Source: Herbiconiux sp.
Lineage (GTDB): Bacteria > Actinomycetota > Actinomycetes > Actinomycetales > Microbacteriaceae
Assembly (NCBI RefSeq): GCF_023264895.1
Contig: NZ_JAHFUY010000025.1
Coordinates: 23,962-68,894, forward strand
Length of the DNA: 44,933 nucleotides
Direction of reading: 5' to 3'
In this document: positions 36,577 through 44,827 of the stretch, one piece after another
How the letters are laid out: the number at the start of each line of letters is the position of its first letter
How positions within the stretch are numbered: position 1 is the stretch's first letter
Program-made: the position numbers and the translations under genes
Notes under the pieces: model-generated
The model's database searches: none
Seen by the model: only the letters and a program-made list of their open reading frames with translations
What the model was told of the DNA's origin: nothing

Positions 36577-37494
36577 ATGTCATTCGTCACCGTCACCGGG
36601 CCGGCGCTCGCCGCCGACACCGTGCTGCACAAGGGCGCTCGCGTGCGGGCGGCTTCCGCTTCGGCGGAAGATGTCGCCGTGGCATCCCGCACCCGCCTCG
36701 GCACCATCGCCGGCCACGTCGTGCTGATCATGCTCGCGCTGTTCAGTGTCTTCCCCGTGTACTGGATGTTCGCCACCGCCTTCCGCGCCCCCGAGAACGC
36801 GCTCGACCAGACGCTGCTGCCCTGGCCGCTCAGCCTCGAGAACTTCGCCTACGTGTGGAACACCATCCCCATCGGCAACATGCTGTGGAACACCTTCGCG
36901 ATGTCGATCATGCTCGCCGTGGCGCAGCTGCTCATCGCCGTGCTCGCCGCCTACGGGTTCGCCATGTGGGACTTCCGCGGGCGCAAGCTGCTCATGTTCC
37001 TCTTCATCGGGTCGTGGCTCGTGCCGTTCCAGGTCACGATGATCCCCAACTATGTGCTCGTGTCGCAGATGGGCCTGCTCGGCACCGTCGGGGGCGTCGT
37101 GATCCCCCAGCTCGCCGGAGCCTTCGCCGTGCTGCTCATGGTGCAGCACATGCGCGCCTTCCCCCGCGAGCTGATCGAAGCCGCACACCTCGACGGGCGC
37201 TCGAGCTGGGCCACGCTCTGGACCGTCGTCGTGCCCAACATGAAGCCGGCGCTCGCCGCGCTCGGGATCATGGCGTTCATCTCGGCGTGGAACGAATACC
37301 TCTGGCCGACGCTCATCATGCGCCAGGGCGATGCACTCATCCAGGTCGGCGTGCGCAGCTTCTTGAGCGCCGAGGGAAACAACTGGGGCGCGACGATGGC
37401 CGCCGCCGGGCTCGCCTGCGTGCCCGTGCTGCTCATCTACGTGTTCCTCCAGCGATACGTCGTCGACGCCTTCGTGCGATCAGGACTCAAGTGA
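36577..37494 (+). CDS. ABC importer permease, MalG/UgpE type
   Basis: A 305-residue permease with six transmembrane helices. Its EAA loop is LIEAAHLDGRSSWATLWTVV (about 203-222) and it ends in the LQRYVVDAFVRSGLK typical of the MalG/UgpE half. The N-terminal tail of about 40 residues is longer than usual. ATG 36577 follows the first permease by 8 bp. This is the last gene of the transporter operon; the importer is complete: one ATPase, one binding protein, two permeases. Confidence 0.93.
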   Translation: MSFVTVTGPALAADTVLHKGARVRAASASAEDVAVASRTRLGTIAGHVVLIMLALFSVFPVYWMFATAFRAPENALDQTLLPWPLSLENFAYVWNTIPIGNMLWNTFAMSIMLAVAQLLIAVLAAYGFAMWDFRGRKLLMFLFIGSWLVPFQVTMIPNYVLVSQMGLLGTVGGVVIPQLAGAFAVLLMVQHMRAFPRELIEAAHLDGRSSWATLWTVVVPNMKPALAALGIMAFISAWNEYLWPTLIMRQGDALIQVGVRSFLSAEGNNWGATMAAAGLACVPVLLIYVFLQRYVVDAFVRSGLK

Positions 37495-37700
37495 GGCACC
37501 GTCCCTACGGCTGAACTGACCAAGCCACCCAAAGCAGCGACGTCTTGCACCGATCCCCTTGCGGGCGACGAACGCAAGCGGGAGGTCGCGGGCGATCTTC
37601 CGGGCGTCGTCAAGCGTGCCCCTACTCGTTGACTTCCCATGGCTGGCCGAAGCTGGCGCCGCGTACGACCGACCAAGCTTCTACCGCGCGCTCGCACGAG

Positions 37701-37967
37701 TCAATCGTCGCCCCACAGTCCCGTCACGTAGTAGTCCTCTGCGTCGGTGTAGATCGAATCGCCGACCCGCTCTTCAACGTTCGGGAGTCCGGCGAGCTCA
37801 TCGGATGCGCCGTCGAGAACCAACTCATATACGGAGCACTGCAGAAGGACCGGGACTAGCGTCACCTCATGTACGGCGTACTCGTGCTCCGGAGCACCGT
37901 CGTCGTCGTATTCGACGTGCAGGCTTCCCTCGTCGCGCGCCCGGACGTGCGTTAGCCAGGGTCGTTG
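37701..37967 (-). pseudogene. 5'-truncated hypothetical gene fragment
   Basis: The minus strand has an 88-codon open frame with protein-like composition (LVPVLLQCSVYELVLDGASD, DSIYTDAEDYYVTGLWGDD, then stop at 37701) but no start codon: it begins abruptly after an in-frame stop at 37968. It looks like the C-terminal end of a gene whose 5' part was lost, next to the transporter operon. The family is not recognised. Bases 37495-37700 show nothing convincing. Confidence 0.45.
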
Positions 37968-38021
37968 TCAAGGGGGGATGCAGACGACGGCTGTCAGCGC
38001 ATTGTTGATCTGGAGGTACTG

Positions 38022-38342
38022 ATGATCACCGCAGATCAACAAAGGCTGGTGTTCGAGCCGCTCGGCCAGGGCGCCTGGCGGCTGTGCGACGCCGGCATCG
38101 ACGAAGCAAGCGCCGAGCGCTTGATCGCCTACGTGGAGCGCGCGGCGAGCGGCGGGTACGAGGCGATCTGGATGCGGCCGGGTCTGCGAGCCAGCCATCA
38201 CGCGACGCGCGAAGACGTTCGACTGACTGCCATGGCGCAGCGGAGCGGGAAGGTCGCCTCGACGCGTTCGAAGCCGATCCCGATCCCGCATCTCACACCG
38301 CTGCAGTCCCCGCTAGCCCGAGGACTCCCCGGCGCCAACTGA
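38022..38342 (+). CDS. Small conserved-looking hypothetical protein
   Basis: A 106-residue frame from ATG 38022, with a good GGAGG about 5 bases upstream. The first 60 residues look like a genuine folded domain (MITADQQRLVFEPLGQGAWR, ASAERLIAYVERAASGGYEA); the rest is basic and proline-rich. No function is recognised. It lies inside the transposon close to its right end; bases 38343-38522 after it hold no gene. Confidence 0.55.
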   Translation: MITADQQRLVFEPLGQGAWRLCDAGIDEASAERLIAYVERAASGGYEAIWMRPGLRASHHATREDVRLTAMAQRSGKVASTRSKPIPIPHLTPLQSPLARGLPGAN

Positions 38343-38522
38343 CGAGCCGCACCCATCGCAATGGCGCGGGCCTGCGACTGGGCTCGGGGTCGCGCTTCTG
38401 AGTTGAAGCCGCCGCCCACTGTTGTGGAGGCGCGGGCACTCGCATTGAACCGATCGCACGGCACCGCGTTAGACCAACACAGCTGTCCGGTTGGCTGTCG
38501 GCTCGGGCATCAGGTACATGCC

Positions 38523-38558
38523 CTCACCCCATGACCCCCACCGAATGTCCGAAGAGCC
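38523..38558 (-). repeat. Solo ISL3 terminal repeat, right end of the transposon
   Basis: Reading inward from 38558 on the minus strand: GGCTCTTCGGACATTCGG, then GGGGGTCATGGGGTGAG. It matches the transposase-side end of the IS at 27820, including the TCATGGGGTGAG overlapping that transposase's stop, apart from one substitution and a 2-G difference. Similarity stops after about 36 bases. It is the remnant of a second, inverted IS copy. Confidence 0.9.
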
Positions 38559-38566
38559 GGATACGT
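38559..38566. repeat. 8-bp target-site duplication, copy 2
   Basis: GGATACGT, identical to 27812-27819, directly adjoining the solo terminal repeat on the outer side and lying in the dcm reading frame as the end of GAC GTA TCC on the minus strand. Confidence 0.95.
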
Positions 38567-38852
38567 CTTGGCACGGGAACCCGCCAATGAGGATGTCCAC
38601 GGGTTCGACGTGACTCCAGTCGATGGTCGTGATGTCGCCGAGGTTCGGAGCCTCGGGCCAGTGTCGCGCGAAGACGCGGGCGACGGGCTCGTTGAGTTCT
38701 GAGAACCACACGGTCCTGGCGTTGAAGACGTGCTCGACGGCAAGGTCGAGGCCACCGTACCCGCTGAACAGCGACCCGATCCTGAGTCGTGGTTCGCCGC
38801 TGGCGTCAAGGTCGTGCATGAAGTCTGCTCCGGTGACGGTCGTCTCCGGCAT
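38559..38852 (-). pseudogene. dcm: N-terminal part of the split DNA cytosine methyltransferase
   Basis: 98 codons from ATG 38852 to the insertion point. It has the AdoMet motif RIGSLFSGYGGLDLAVEHVF and the catalytic motif LIGGFPCQDVS with the nucleophile Cys. After this the frame reads into the transposon end and stops at 38469, giving a useless 127-residue product. The rest of the gene is at 26981..27811. Removing 27820-38558 and one duplication copy restores an intact 374-residue enzyme. The gene points away from the relaxase gene across a 231-bp gap. Confidence 0.94.
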
Positions 38853-38883
38853 CGCCTCGTCACGGAGCTGATGCCGAGCTGGT

Positions 38884-39051
38884 CACCTGTCAGGTGCACG
38901 GCTCCGACACACCCGCCGCTCACCGAGCCCTGATCGACTCCGCGAGTCGCGCCACTGCCTCCGGTCTCTGCTCGCGCCCTGTTCGAGGTCACACGCGTCT
39001 TGCAGATCAAGGTTCGTCAACCAAAGTTGACAGCGCGTTCGCGCGGTCAAC
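38884..39051. promoter_or_regulatory. Inverted-repeat cluster upstream of the relaxase, candidate oriT
   Basis: The 231-bp gap before the relaxase gene has CACCT-N3-AGGTG (38884-38896), a perfect hairpin GTCAAC-CAAA-GTTGAC (39016-39031), then GCGCG-TT-CGCGC (39033-39044) and a third GTCAAC (39046-39051). MobF-type origins of transfer usually lie beside the relaxase gene and contain such inverted repeats near the nick site. The nick cannot be identified from sequence alone, and operator function for the relaxase promoter is equally possible. Confidence 0.45.
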
Positions 39052-39083
39052 GCCCGCTCACCTGACCGTCGAAAGGCGGTGGC

Positions 39084-42000
39084 GTGGTGACGGTCTCGAT
39101 GCGCGTGATGTCGGCGGGTGATGGCTATAAGTACCTGCTGCGCACGATCGCGGCCGCAGACGGCGACCGCGCCCTCTCGACGCCGCTGACGAGGTACTAC
39201 GCGGAGGCGGGAACACCACCGGGCCGATGGCTGGGGTCCGGCGTCGTCTCGCTCGGCAGGGGGGAGCTCGCGGTGGGTGATCGGGTGTCGGAGGCTCAGC
39301 TCCAGCTCTTGATGGGCATGGGCCGTGATCCGATCACCGGCGACCCGCTCGGTCGCGCGTTCCCGGCCTACAAGTCGGTGCCGGAGCGGATCGAGGCTCG
39401 GATCGCTGACCTTGACCCGGACCTGAGTCCGGGCGCGAAGGGTGAGGCGGTCGCTCGGATCGAGGCTGAGGAGGCCGAGCGCGGCAGGCGGCGGGCGGTG
39501 GCGGGGTTCGACTTCACTTTCTCGGTCCCGAAGTCCGCGTCGGCGTTGTGGGCGGTCGCCGACGCAGGGACGCAGGCGCTCATCGGTCAGGCGCATCATG
39601 CGGCGGTTGCGGAGGTGGTCGCGTTCATGGAGCGCGAGGTTGCAGCCACCCGCTCTGGCGCAACCGCCGGTGACGGAGCCGTTGCACAGGTCGATGTCAC
39701 CGGCCTGGTCGCCACGGCGTTCGATCACTTCGACTCCCGCGCCGGCGACCCCCATCTGCACACCCACGTCGTCATCAGCAACAAGGTCCAGACCGCCTTC
39801 GACGGCAAATGGCGCAGTCTGGATGGCCGGCCGATGCACGCCGCCGTGGTCGCCCTGTCGGAGCTGCACGAGGCAGTGTTCGCCGACCACATGACCCGCA
39901 CCTTCGGCGTCGAGTGGGAAGCCCGCGACATGGGCCGTGACCGCAACCCGGCATGGGCGATCAGCACCGTCCCGGAGGAGCTGGTAGCCGAGTTCTCCAC
40001 CCGTGCTCGGCACATCGACGCCGAGAAGAACAGACTCATCGCCGAGTACGTCGCCAAGAACGGCCGCCAACCCTCCACAGCCACGATCATCAAGCTCCGC
40101 GCCCAAGCCACCCTCGCCACACGCCCGGAGAAGGAAGTGCGGTCGCTGGCCGACCTCACTGCCGACTGGCGCACCCGCGCCACCGGAGTGCTCGGCCACG
40201 ACGCCACCAAATGGGCACGTGACGCGACCGACAACGACAAGCCGCTGCTGCTGCGAGCCGATGACGTGCCCCTGGATGCAATCGGCGAACTCGGCGAGTC
40301 GGTGGTCGGGGTGGTGGGTGAGAAGCGGTCCACGTGGCGGCGGTGGAACCTGATGGCAGAGGCGTCCCGGCAGACGATGGGCTGGCGCTTCGCCACCATG
40401 CGAGACCGCGAAGCGGTCGTCGCGATGATCGCCGACGCCGCCGAGCAAGCCTCGCTGCGGCTGACGCCGCCCGACCTCGCCACGAGCCCGGCCGCGTTCC
40501 GGAGGGTGGATGGCACGAGCGTGTTCCGCCCGAAGCACTCGACCGTGTTCTCCTCCGAGCTGCTGCTGGAGGCTGAGGACCGTCTGCTCGACCGCTCCCG
40601 CACCACGACCGGACCGACCGTCCCGCTGGCGACGGTCGAGAAGGTCACCACGAAGCCTGATCGTGAGGGGCGGATGCTCGGCGAGGATCAGGCCGACGCG
40701 CTCATGAAGATCGCGGTCTCCGGCCGCGTTCTTGATGTGCTGGTCGGCCCGGCAGGTGCGGGTAAGACCACCGCGATGAATGCCCTGCGCCGGGCGTGGG
40801 AGACCGATCACGGCAAGGGCTCGGTGGTCGGCCTAGCACCGTCCGCAGTGGCCGCGCAGGTCCTCGCCGACGACCTGGGCATCCAAACCGAGAACACCGC
40901 CAAGTGGTGGCAGAACTACCTCGTCCACGGTACGACCTTCGAGGCCGGTCAGCTCGTCATCATCGACGAAGCCTCCCTGGCCGGAACCCTGTCCCTGGAC
41001 CGCATCACCCACCTGGCCGATCGGGCGGGGGCGAAGGTGCTGCTGGTAGGTGACTTCGCCCAACTCCAATCCGTGGACGCCGGCGGCGCGTTCAACCTGC
41101 TCGTGAGTGACCGGGACGATGCGCCCGAGCTGGTCGACGTCCACCGCTTCACCAACGCCTGGGAGAAGACCGCCTCGCTCGCGTTGCGGCACGGTCGCAC
41201 CGAGGTGGTCGACACCTACCTCGACCACGACCGCATCCGCGACGGCGACGCCGAGGCGATGACCGACGCCGCCTACGCCGCCTGGCGCACCGACCGGAAC
41301 CAAGGCTTGGTGTCGGTGCTGGTCGCTGAGACCCGCAACGACGTGACCACTCTGAACCAGCGCGCCCGTGCTGATCTGATCCTCGACGGCACCCTGACAC
41401 CAGGCCGGGAGGTAGAACTCACAGACGGCGTCACTGCTGGGGTCGGGGACACGATCATCACCCGCCGCAACGACCGGCGCCTGCGCAACGGCAAGGACTG
41501 GGTCCGTAACGGCGACACCTGGACCATCAAGGACGTTCGCGACGACGGCTCGGTTACGATCCGCAAGACCGGCCGCCGGTTCGGCGGCTCCATCGTCCTC
41601 CCCGCCTCCTATGTGGCCGATCACGCAGATCTGGGTTACGCGGTCACGGCGCACAGGGCGCAAGGCGTCACCGTTGACACCGCGCATGTGCTGGTGGAGC
41701 CGACGACCACGCGGGAGAACTTCTACGTCGCGATGACCCGCGGCAAGCACTCCAACCGCGCCTACGTGATCCTCGACCGGCCCGACGAGCACGCCCACCC
41801 GCATCCCGGCGACACCCCCGACGCCACCGGCCTGTCGGTGCTGTTCGGTGTGCTCCAGCACGTCGGTGCCGAGCTGTCCGCGCACGAGACCATCACCGCC
41901 GAACACGAGCAGTGGGGGTCGATCGCTCAGCTTGCCGCCGAGTACGAGACCATCGCTGCCGCAGCCCAACACGACCGCTGGGCCACTCTCATCCGTGCTT

Positions 42001-42638
42001 CCGGCCTCACCGCCGAGCAAGCCGACACCGCGATCGAGTCCGAGGCGTTCGGAGCACTCACCGCCGAGCTGCGCCGCGCCGAGGCCAACCACCACGACCT
42101 CGACACCTTGTTCCCGCGATTGGTGGCCGCACGCGGGTTCACCGATGCCGACGACATCGCCTTCGTCCTGCACTACCGGGTGGCTCGTGCCACCGCACGC
42201 CCAGCGGGCTCGGGTCGCACCCGCAAGGCGCCACGGCTGATCGCCGGACTGATCCCGTCCGCGGACGGCCCGATGACCGACGATATGCGGCAGGCCCTCG
42301 ATGAACGGCGGGAGCTGATCGAGACCCGCGCCGACGCTGTGCTCGACACCGCACGCGACGCCGGAGAAGCCTGGACGCGGCCACTCGGTGACCCGCCGCG
42401 CGACCCGCGCAAGACGGCGGCGTGGCGACGCCACGCCCGCACCGTCGCCGCCTACCGCGACCGGTACGGCATAACCGACGACACACCCCTCGGCTCGGCA
42501 CCGGAGAACGCGGCGCAGAAGATCGACGCCGCCCGCGCCAGAAGTGCGCTCATACGGGCACGTGACATCGCTCGGCAGCGCCCGAGAGACGCAGAGCGAC
42601 GACCGGTCGAGCAAGCTGCCCCCACCCGGAGCCTGTAA
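39084..42638 (+). CDS. MobF/TrwC-family conjugative relaxase-helicase
   Basis: A 1,184-residue protein that nicks oriT, stays bound to the 5' end and unwinds the transferred strand. The N-terminal relaxase domain has candidate catalytic tyrosines in GYKYLLR and RYYAEAG (residues 16-40) and the metal triad DPHLHTHVV near 222. The C-terminal helicase has Walker A GPAGAGKTT near 554, IIDEASLAG, a GDFAQLQSVD motif and the late motif VTAHRAQGVTVD. A tail of about 250 residues (helical, Arg-rich) follows and may bind the secretion machinery. GTG 39084 or the adjacent GTG 39087 is the start, with AAAGGCGG upstream. Confidence 0.95.
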   Translation: MVTVSMRVMSAGDGYKYLLRTIAAADGDRALSTPLTRYYAEAGTPPGRWLGSGVVSLGRGELAVGDRVSEAQLQLLMGMGRDPITGDPLGRAFPAYKSVPERIEARIADLDPDLSPGAKGEAVARIEAEEAERGRRRAVAGFDFTFSVPKSASALWAVADAGTQALIGQAHHAAVAEVVAFMEREVAATRSGATAGDGAVAQVDVTGLVATAFDHFDSRAGDPHLHTHVVISNKVQTAFDGKWRSLDGRPMHAAVVALSELHEAVFADHMTRTFGVEWEARDMGRDRNPAWAISTVPEELVAEFSTRARHIDAEKNRLIAEYVAKNGRQPSTATIIKLRAQATLATRPEKEVRSLADLTADWRTRATGVLGHDATKWARDATDNDKPLLLRADDVPLDAIGELGESVVGVVGEKRSTWRRWNLMAEASRQTMGWRFATMRDREAVVAMIADAAEQASLRLTPPDLATSPAAFRRVDGTSVFRPKHSTVFSSELLLEAEDRLLDRSRTTTGPTVPLATVEKVTTKPDREGRMLGEDQADALMKIAVSGRVLDVLVGPAGAGKTTAMNALRRAWETDHGKGSVVGLAPSAVAAQVLADDLGIQTENTAKWWQNYLVHGTTFEAGQLVIIDEASLAGTLSLDRITHLADRAGAKVLLVGDFAQLQSVDAGGAFNLLVSDRDDAPELVDVHRFTNAWEKTASLALRHGRTEVVDTYLDHDRIRDGDAEAMTDAAYAAWRTDRNQGLVSVLVAETRNDVTTLNQRARADLILDGTLTPGREVELTDGVTAGVGDTIITRRNDRRLRNGKDWVRNGDTWTIKDVRDDGSVTIRKTGRRFGGSIVLPASYVADHADLGYAVTAHRAQGVTVDTAHVLVEPTTTRENFYVAMTRGKHSNRAYVILDRPDEHAHPHPGDTPDATGLSVLFGVLQHVGAELSAHETITAEHEQWGSIAQLAAEYETIAAAAQHDRWATLIRASGLTAEQADTAIESEAFGALTAELRRAEANHHDLDTLFPRLVAARGFTDADDIAFVLHYRVARATARPAGSGRTRKAPRLIAGLIPSADGPMTDDMRQALDERRELIETRADAVLDTARDAGEAWTRPLGDPPRDPRKTAAWRRHARTVAAYRDRYGITDDTPLGSAPENAAQKIDAARARSALIRARDIARQRPRDAERRPVEQAAPTRSL

Positions 42639-42854
42639 TGCGACCCCTACCCGAGCCGCAGGCACGCTCCGACACGTGTGGATACGCCACATACTCGACT
42701 CCAAGCGAGACAATCGTCAGTGGGCAGCCCGGTCCCCATCAGAGTGGCCTAACTGCGCCAGGTGCTATCTCGACTACGAGGTGAGGAGGACGGGGCCGAT
42801 GATGAGACAGCCTCGATGGTGCCGGCGCTGGGACGAGTGGCCGAGGCGGCAGCG

Positions 42855-43394
42855 ATGAGCTACATGCCGCCAGATCTCGGTGCTCTCTACCTCCGTCATC
42901 GAGACGCTATGCACAAGGTTGCGGCCTCAGTGCTGCGCGAGGCCGGTCGTGCGTCTGAGGCGGACGACGCGGTGCACGACGCGATCGTCTCAATCATGGC
43001 TTCGCCACCGGAGAATGTGCGGAACTGGGAAGCATTCCTAGTCACCGCGGCGAAGCGAAAGGCACTGGATCGAATCCGATCAGCCGAGGTACGGCACGCC
43101 GGACCCGAGTTCGTCGAGGCCAGCCATGATCGCGCCGACGATTCCGACCTCGGGGAAGACGTAGCTGACGCCATTGACCAACAGGAAAGGGCTGGCCACG
43201 CGTGGGACTGTCTCTCGGTACTGGACGAACGCCATCGAAAGGCGGTGTGGGAGACCACGGCGTTGGGACGGCCGCGATCCGAAGTGGCTATGGAACTGAG
43301 CGTGACTCCGGCACGTGTGAGCCAGATGACGACACGATCACTAGCACTCCTTCGAGAGGAAATGCGCAGAAGGGAGGAAGGGATCAATGAATAA
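42855..43394 (+). CDS. Sigma-70-family (ECF-like) sigma factor
   Basis: A 179-residue protein with region 2 (LYLRHRDAMHKVAASVLREA, then DAVHDAIVSIM and WEAFLVTAAKRKALDRIR) and region 4 (LSVLDERHRKAVWETTALG, RSEVAMELSVTPARVSQMT), joined by an acidic linker. This is the two-domain plan of ECF-type sigma factors. It probably directs polymerase to promoters of this element; no anti-sigma gene is adjacent. ATG 42855 (MSYMPPDLG) is preferred over a start at 42762. Its end overlaps the next gene by 8 bases. The 216 bp upstream hold nothing recognisable. Confidence 0.82.
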   Translation: MSYMPPDLGALYLRHRDAMHKVAASVLREAGRASEADDAVHDAIVSIMASPPENVRNWEAFLVTAAKRKALDRIRSAEVRHAGPEFVEASHDRADDSDLGEDVADAIDQQERAGHAWDCLSVLDERHRKAVWETTALGRPRSEVAMELSVTPARVSQMTTRSLALLREEMRRREEGINE

Positions 43395-44052
43395 CGATGA
43401 ACGCGACAGGCTTGTCGCCGAGCTGCTCGAACGACCGCAAGAGCGCGAACTGATCCTGCGTGACGCTGAGTTGACCGATCGAGAGCGCACAGAACTCGCT
43501 GGCATCGTTGAGACTGCGGACGCACTCTGGCTTGCGGCCCAAGGTGCGCCCGCGCTCGAAGACGACCCCGTGGCAGCAATGCTCGGCCTGCTCCCTGACA
43601 GCGAATGTCGTCTCGACTCCGCTGCATTGTCTCGCGTAAGAAAGCGTGCGCGACTGAGCGTGAGCGACGTTGCCGCACGCCTGCGTGAGCGGGGGTGGGA
43701 GTTCGACAAGAGCGACGTGTTCAGGTGGGAGACTCGTACAGCGACGGATGTATCTCCCGCCGTGGTTCAGGCAATCGCTGAAATCTTCGGAGCACCGGTA
43801 GACGACCTGATCTCGGCCCCATCGGTGTCTTCTCTGCCCGATCATGTAGGCGCGGTACGCGCGCATCCTCTGTTCGCACAACTCGTTGACCGCTGGTCGC
43901 AGGCCCGCCGAGTGTCACGCGCCGTGGCTACGGCGACGCTCGAAAGCCGGATGCTTGCGACCGTGCACCGCGGGGAGCACCCCGACACAGAGCAACTGTT
44001 GCGTTCGCTCGACGCCCTTGTTGCCTCTGTCGAACAAGCCGACCGAGGGTAA
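43387..44052 (+). CDS. XRE-like helix-turn-helix regulator, paired with ImmA
   Basis: A 221-residue protein. The central part holds an HTH of XRE type (LSRVRKRARLSVSDVAARLR, KSDVFRWETRTATDVSPAVV, IAEIFGAPVDDLI). The first 75 residues are acidic and helical and may be a partner-binding domain; the C-terminal 65 are helical (WSQARRVSRAVATATLESRM). The start overlaps the sigma gene and the stop is 7 bases before the ImmA/IrrE gene. The three genes form a compact regulatory operon; the protease would be expected to inactivate this protein. Confidence 0.8.
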   Translation: MNNDERDRLVAELLERPQERELILRDAELTDRERTELAGIVETADALWLAAQGAPALEDDPVAAMLGLLPDSECRLDSAALSRVRKRARLSVSDVAARLRERGWEFDKSDVFRWETRTATDVSPAVVQAIAEIFGAPVDDLISAPSVSSLPDHVGAVRAHPLFAQLVDRWSQARRVSRAVATATLESRMLATVHRGEHPDTEQLLRSLDALVASVEQADRG

Positions 44053-44059
44053 GAGGCGT

Positions 44060-44827
44060 ATGAACCTGGAAGGTTGTGTTGATCAGGCACTGTCCCTGCT
44101 GACGGATGATGTGCGAGCCCGCTTCGCAGGGAACCCGACTAGCGTCCTCCGCACCGACCTCGACCTGACCGTCAGCGCTGTCGAACACCTTGCCAGTTCC
44201 CGTGACGACGGTGGCGCATGTGATGGCGTGTCGTTCCTCCAAGACGGGGTGATCCTTTACGCACCCACGCCGTGGAGTCGGCGCGAGAACTTCACACTCG
44301 CCCACGAACTCGGGCACTGGCTCGCCGAGAGGGCTCCAGACATCTATGACTGGATCGCCGACCAGGACGAGCCTGGTCGCCTTCTCGAAACGGTCTGCGA
44401 CCAGATCGCTCAACGCTTGCTTCTACCCGAGTCCGCGGCAACAGCGGTCATTGCTAGCGGCCCGATCAGAGCACAGCACCTGATCGACCTCTATAACGCT
44501 ACTCAGGCAAGCCGACCAGTGTGCGCGATCGCTCTCGCCAAGCACCTGCCCGGCCTGGGGGCGATCGCCATCATCGACCGCTACACCGGCACCGTCACGC
44601 ACGCCAGCGTCAAGCCCGACCCCGAGCAAGGCTGGCCCACCGTCTTCCCTTGGCGAGACCAGAAGCTCACCGAAGGCCACCCGCTGCTCAACCTGACACC
44701 AGGAGCATCGACTGCTCGACGCCTAGCCTGGCGGACCCCTTGGGGTACCCAAGCAGACTTCTACGTCGACGCCGTCAGCGACGACAAGCGCGCCATCGTC
44801 GTGTTCTGCGACCTAGGGCGTGTCTGA
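44060..44827 (+). CDS. ImmA/IrrE-family metallopeptidase, second copy
   Basis: A 255-residue protein with the zinc site FTLAHELGHWLAER (about residues 78-91) and a downstream VCDQIAQRLLLPESAA helix that supplies the third ligand region. The C-terminal 100 residues form a beta-rich domain (FPWRDQKLTEGHPLLNLT). It is longer than the protease at 9933..10397 and pairs with the XRE-like protein encoded just upstream. Its last codons (GRV-stop) may come from the end of the IS that follows, so the natural C-terminus may have been slightly altered. Confidence 0.88.
   Translation: MNLEGCVDQALSLLTDDVRARFAGNPTSVLRTDLDLTVSAVEHLASSRDDGGACDGVSFLQDGVILYAPTPWSRRENFTLAHELGHWLAERAPDIYDWIADQDEPGRLLETVCDQIAQRLLLPESAATAVIASGPIRAQHLIDLYNATQASRPVCAIALAKHLPGLGAIAIIDRYTGTVTHASVKPDPEQGWPTVFPWRDQKLTEGHPLLNLTPGASTARRLAWRTPWGTQADFYVDAVSDDKRAIVVFCDLGRV

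Larger units (their letters stand above)
27820..38558. mobile_element. 10.7-kb ISL3-bounded transposon carrying an ABC-transporter operon
   Basis: A 10,739-bp unit flanked by the 8-bp duplication GGATACGT, with inverted termini starting GGCTCTTCGGACAT at both outer ends. The left end is a complete ISL3-family IS (27820-29279); the right end is only a solo 36-bp copy of that IS's transposase-side end. The IS has no duplication of its own at 29279/29280, so the whole unit moved as one, probably as a composite transposon whose second IS has decayed. Cargo is a small hypothetical gene, a frameshifted RpiR-type regulator, an ABC importer and two phosphoester hydrolases. Confidence 0.88.

Noticed and set aside
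38883-40811. 642-codon minus-strand frame opposite the relaxase
   Set aside because: Arg/His-rich antisense shadow; the relaxase metal and Walker motifs on the plus strand are unambiguous.
42661-42760. Short inverted repeat (TGTGG-N5-CCACA) before the sigma-factor gene as an operator
   Set aside because: Five-base arms are common by chance and no matching second copy was found nearby.
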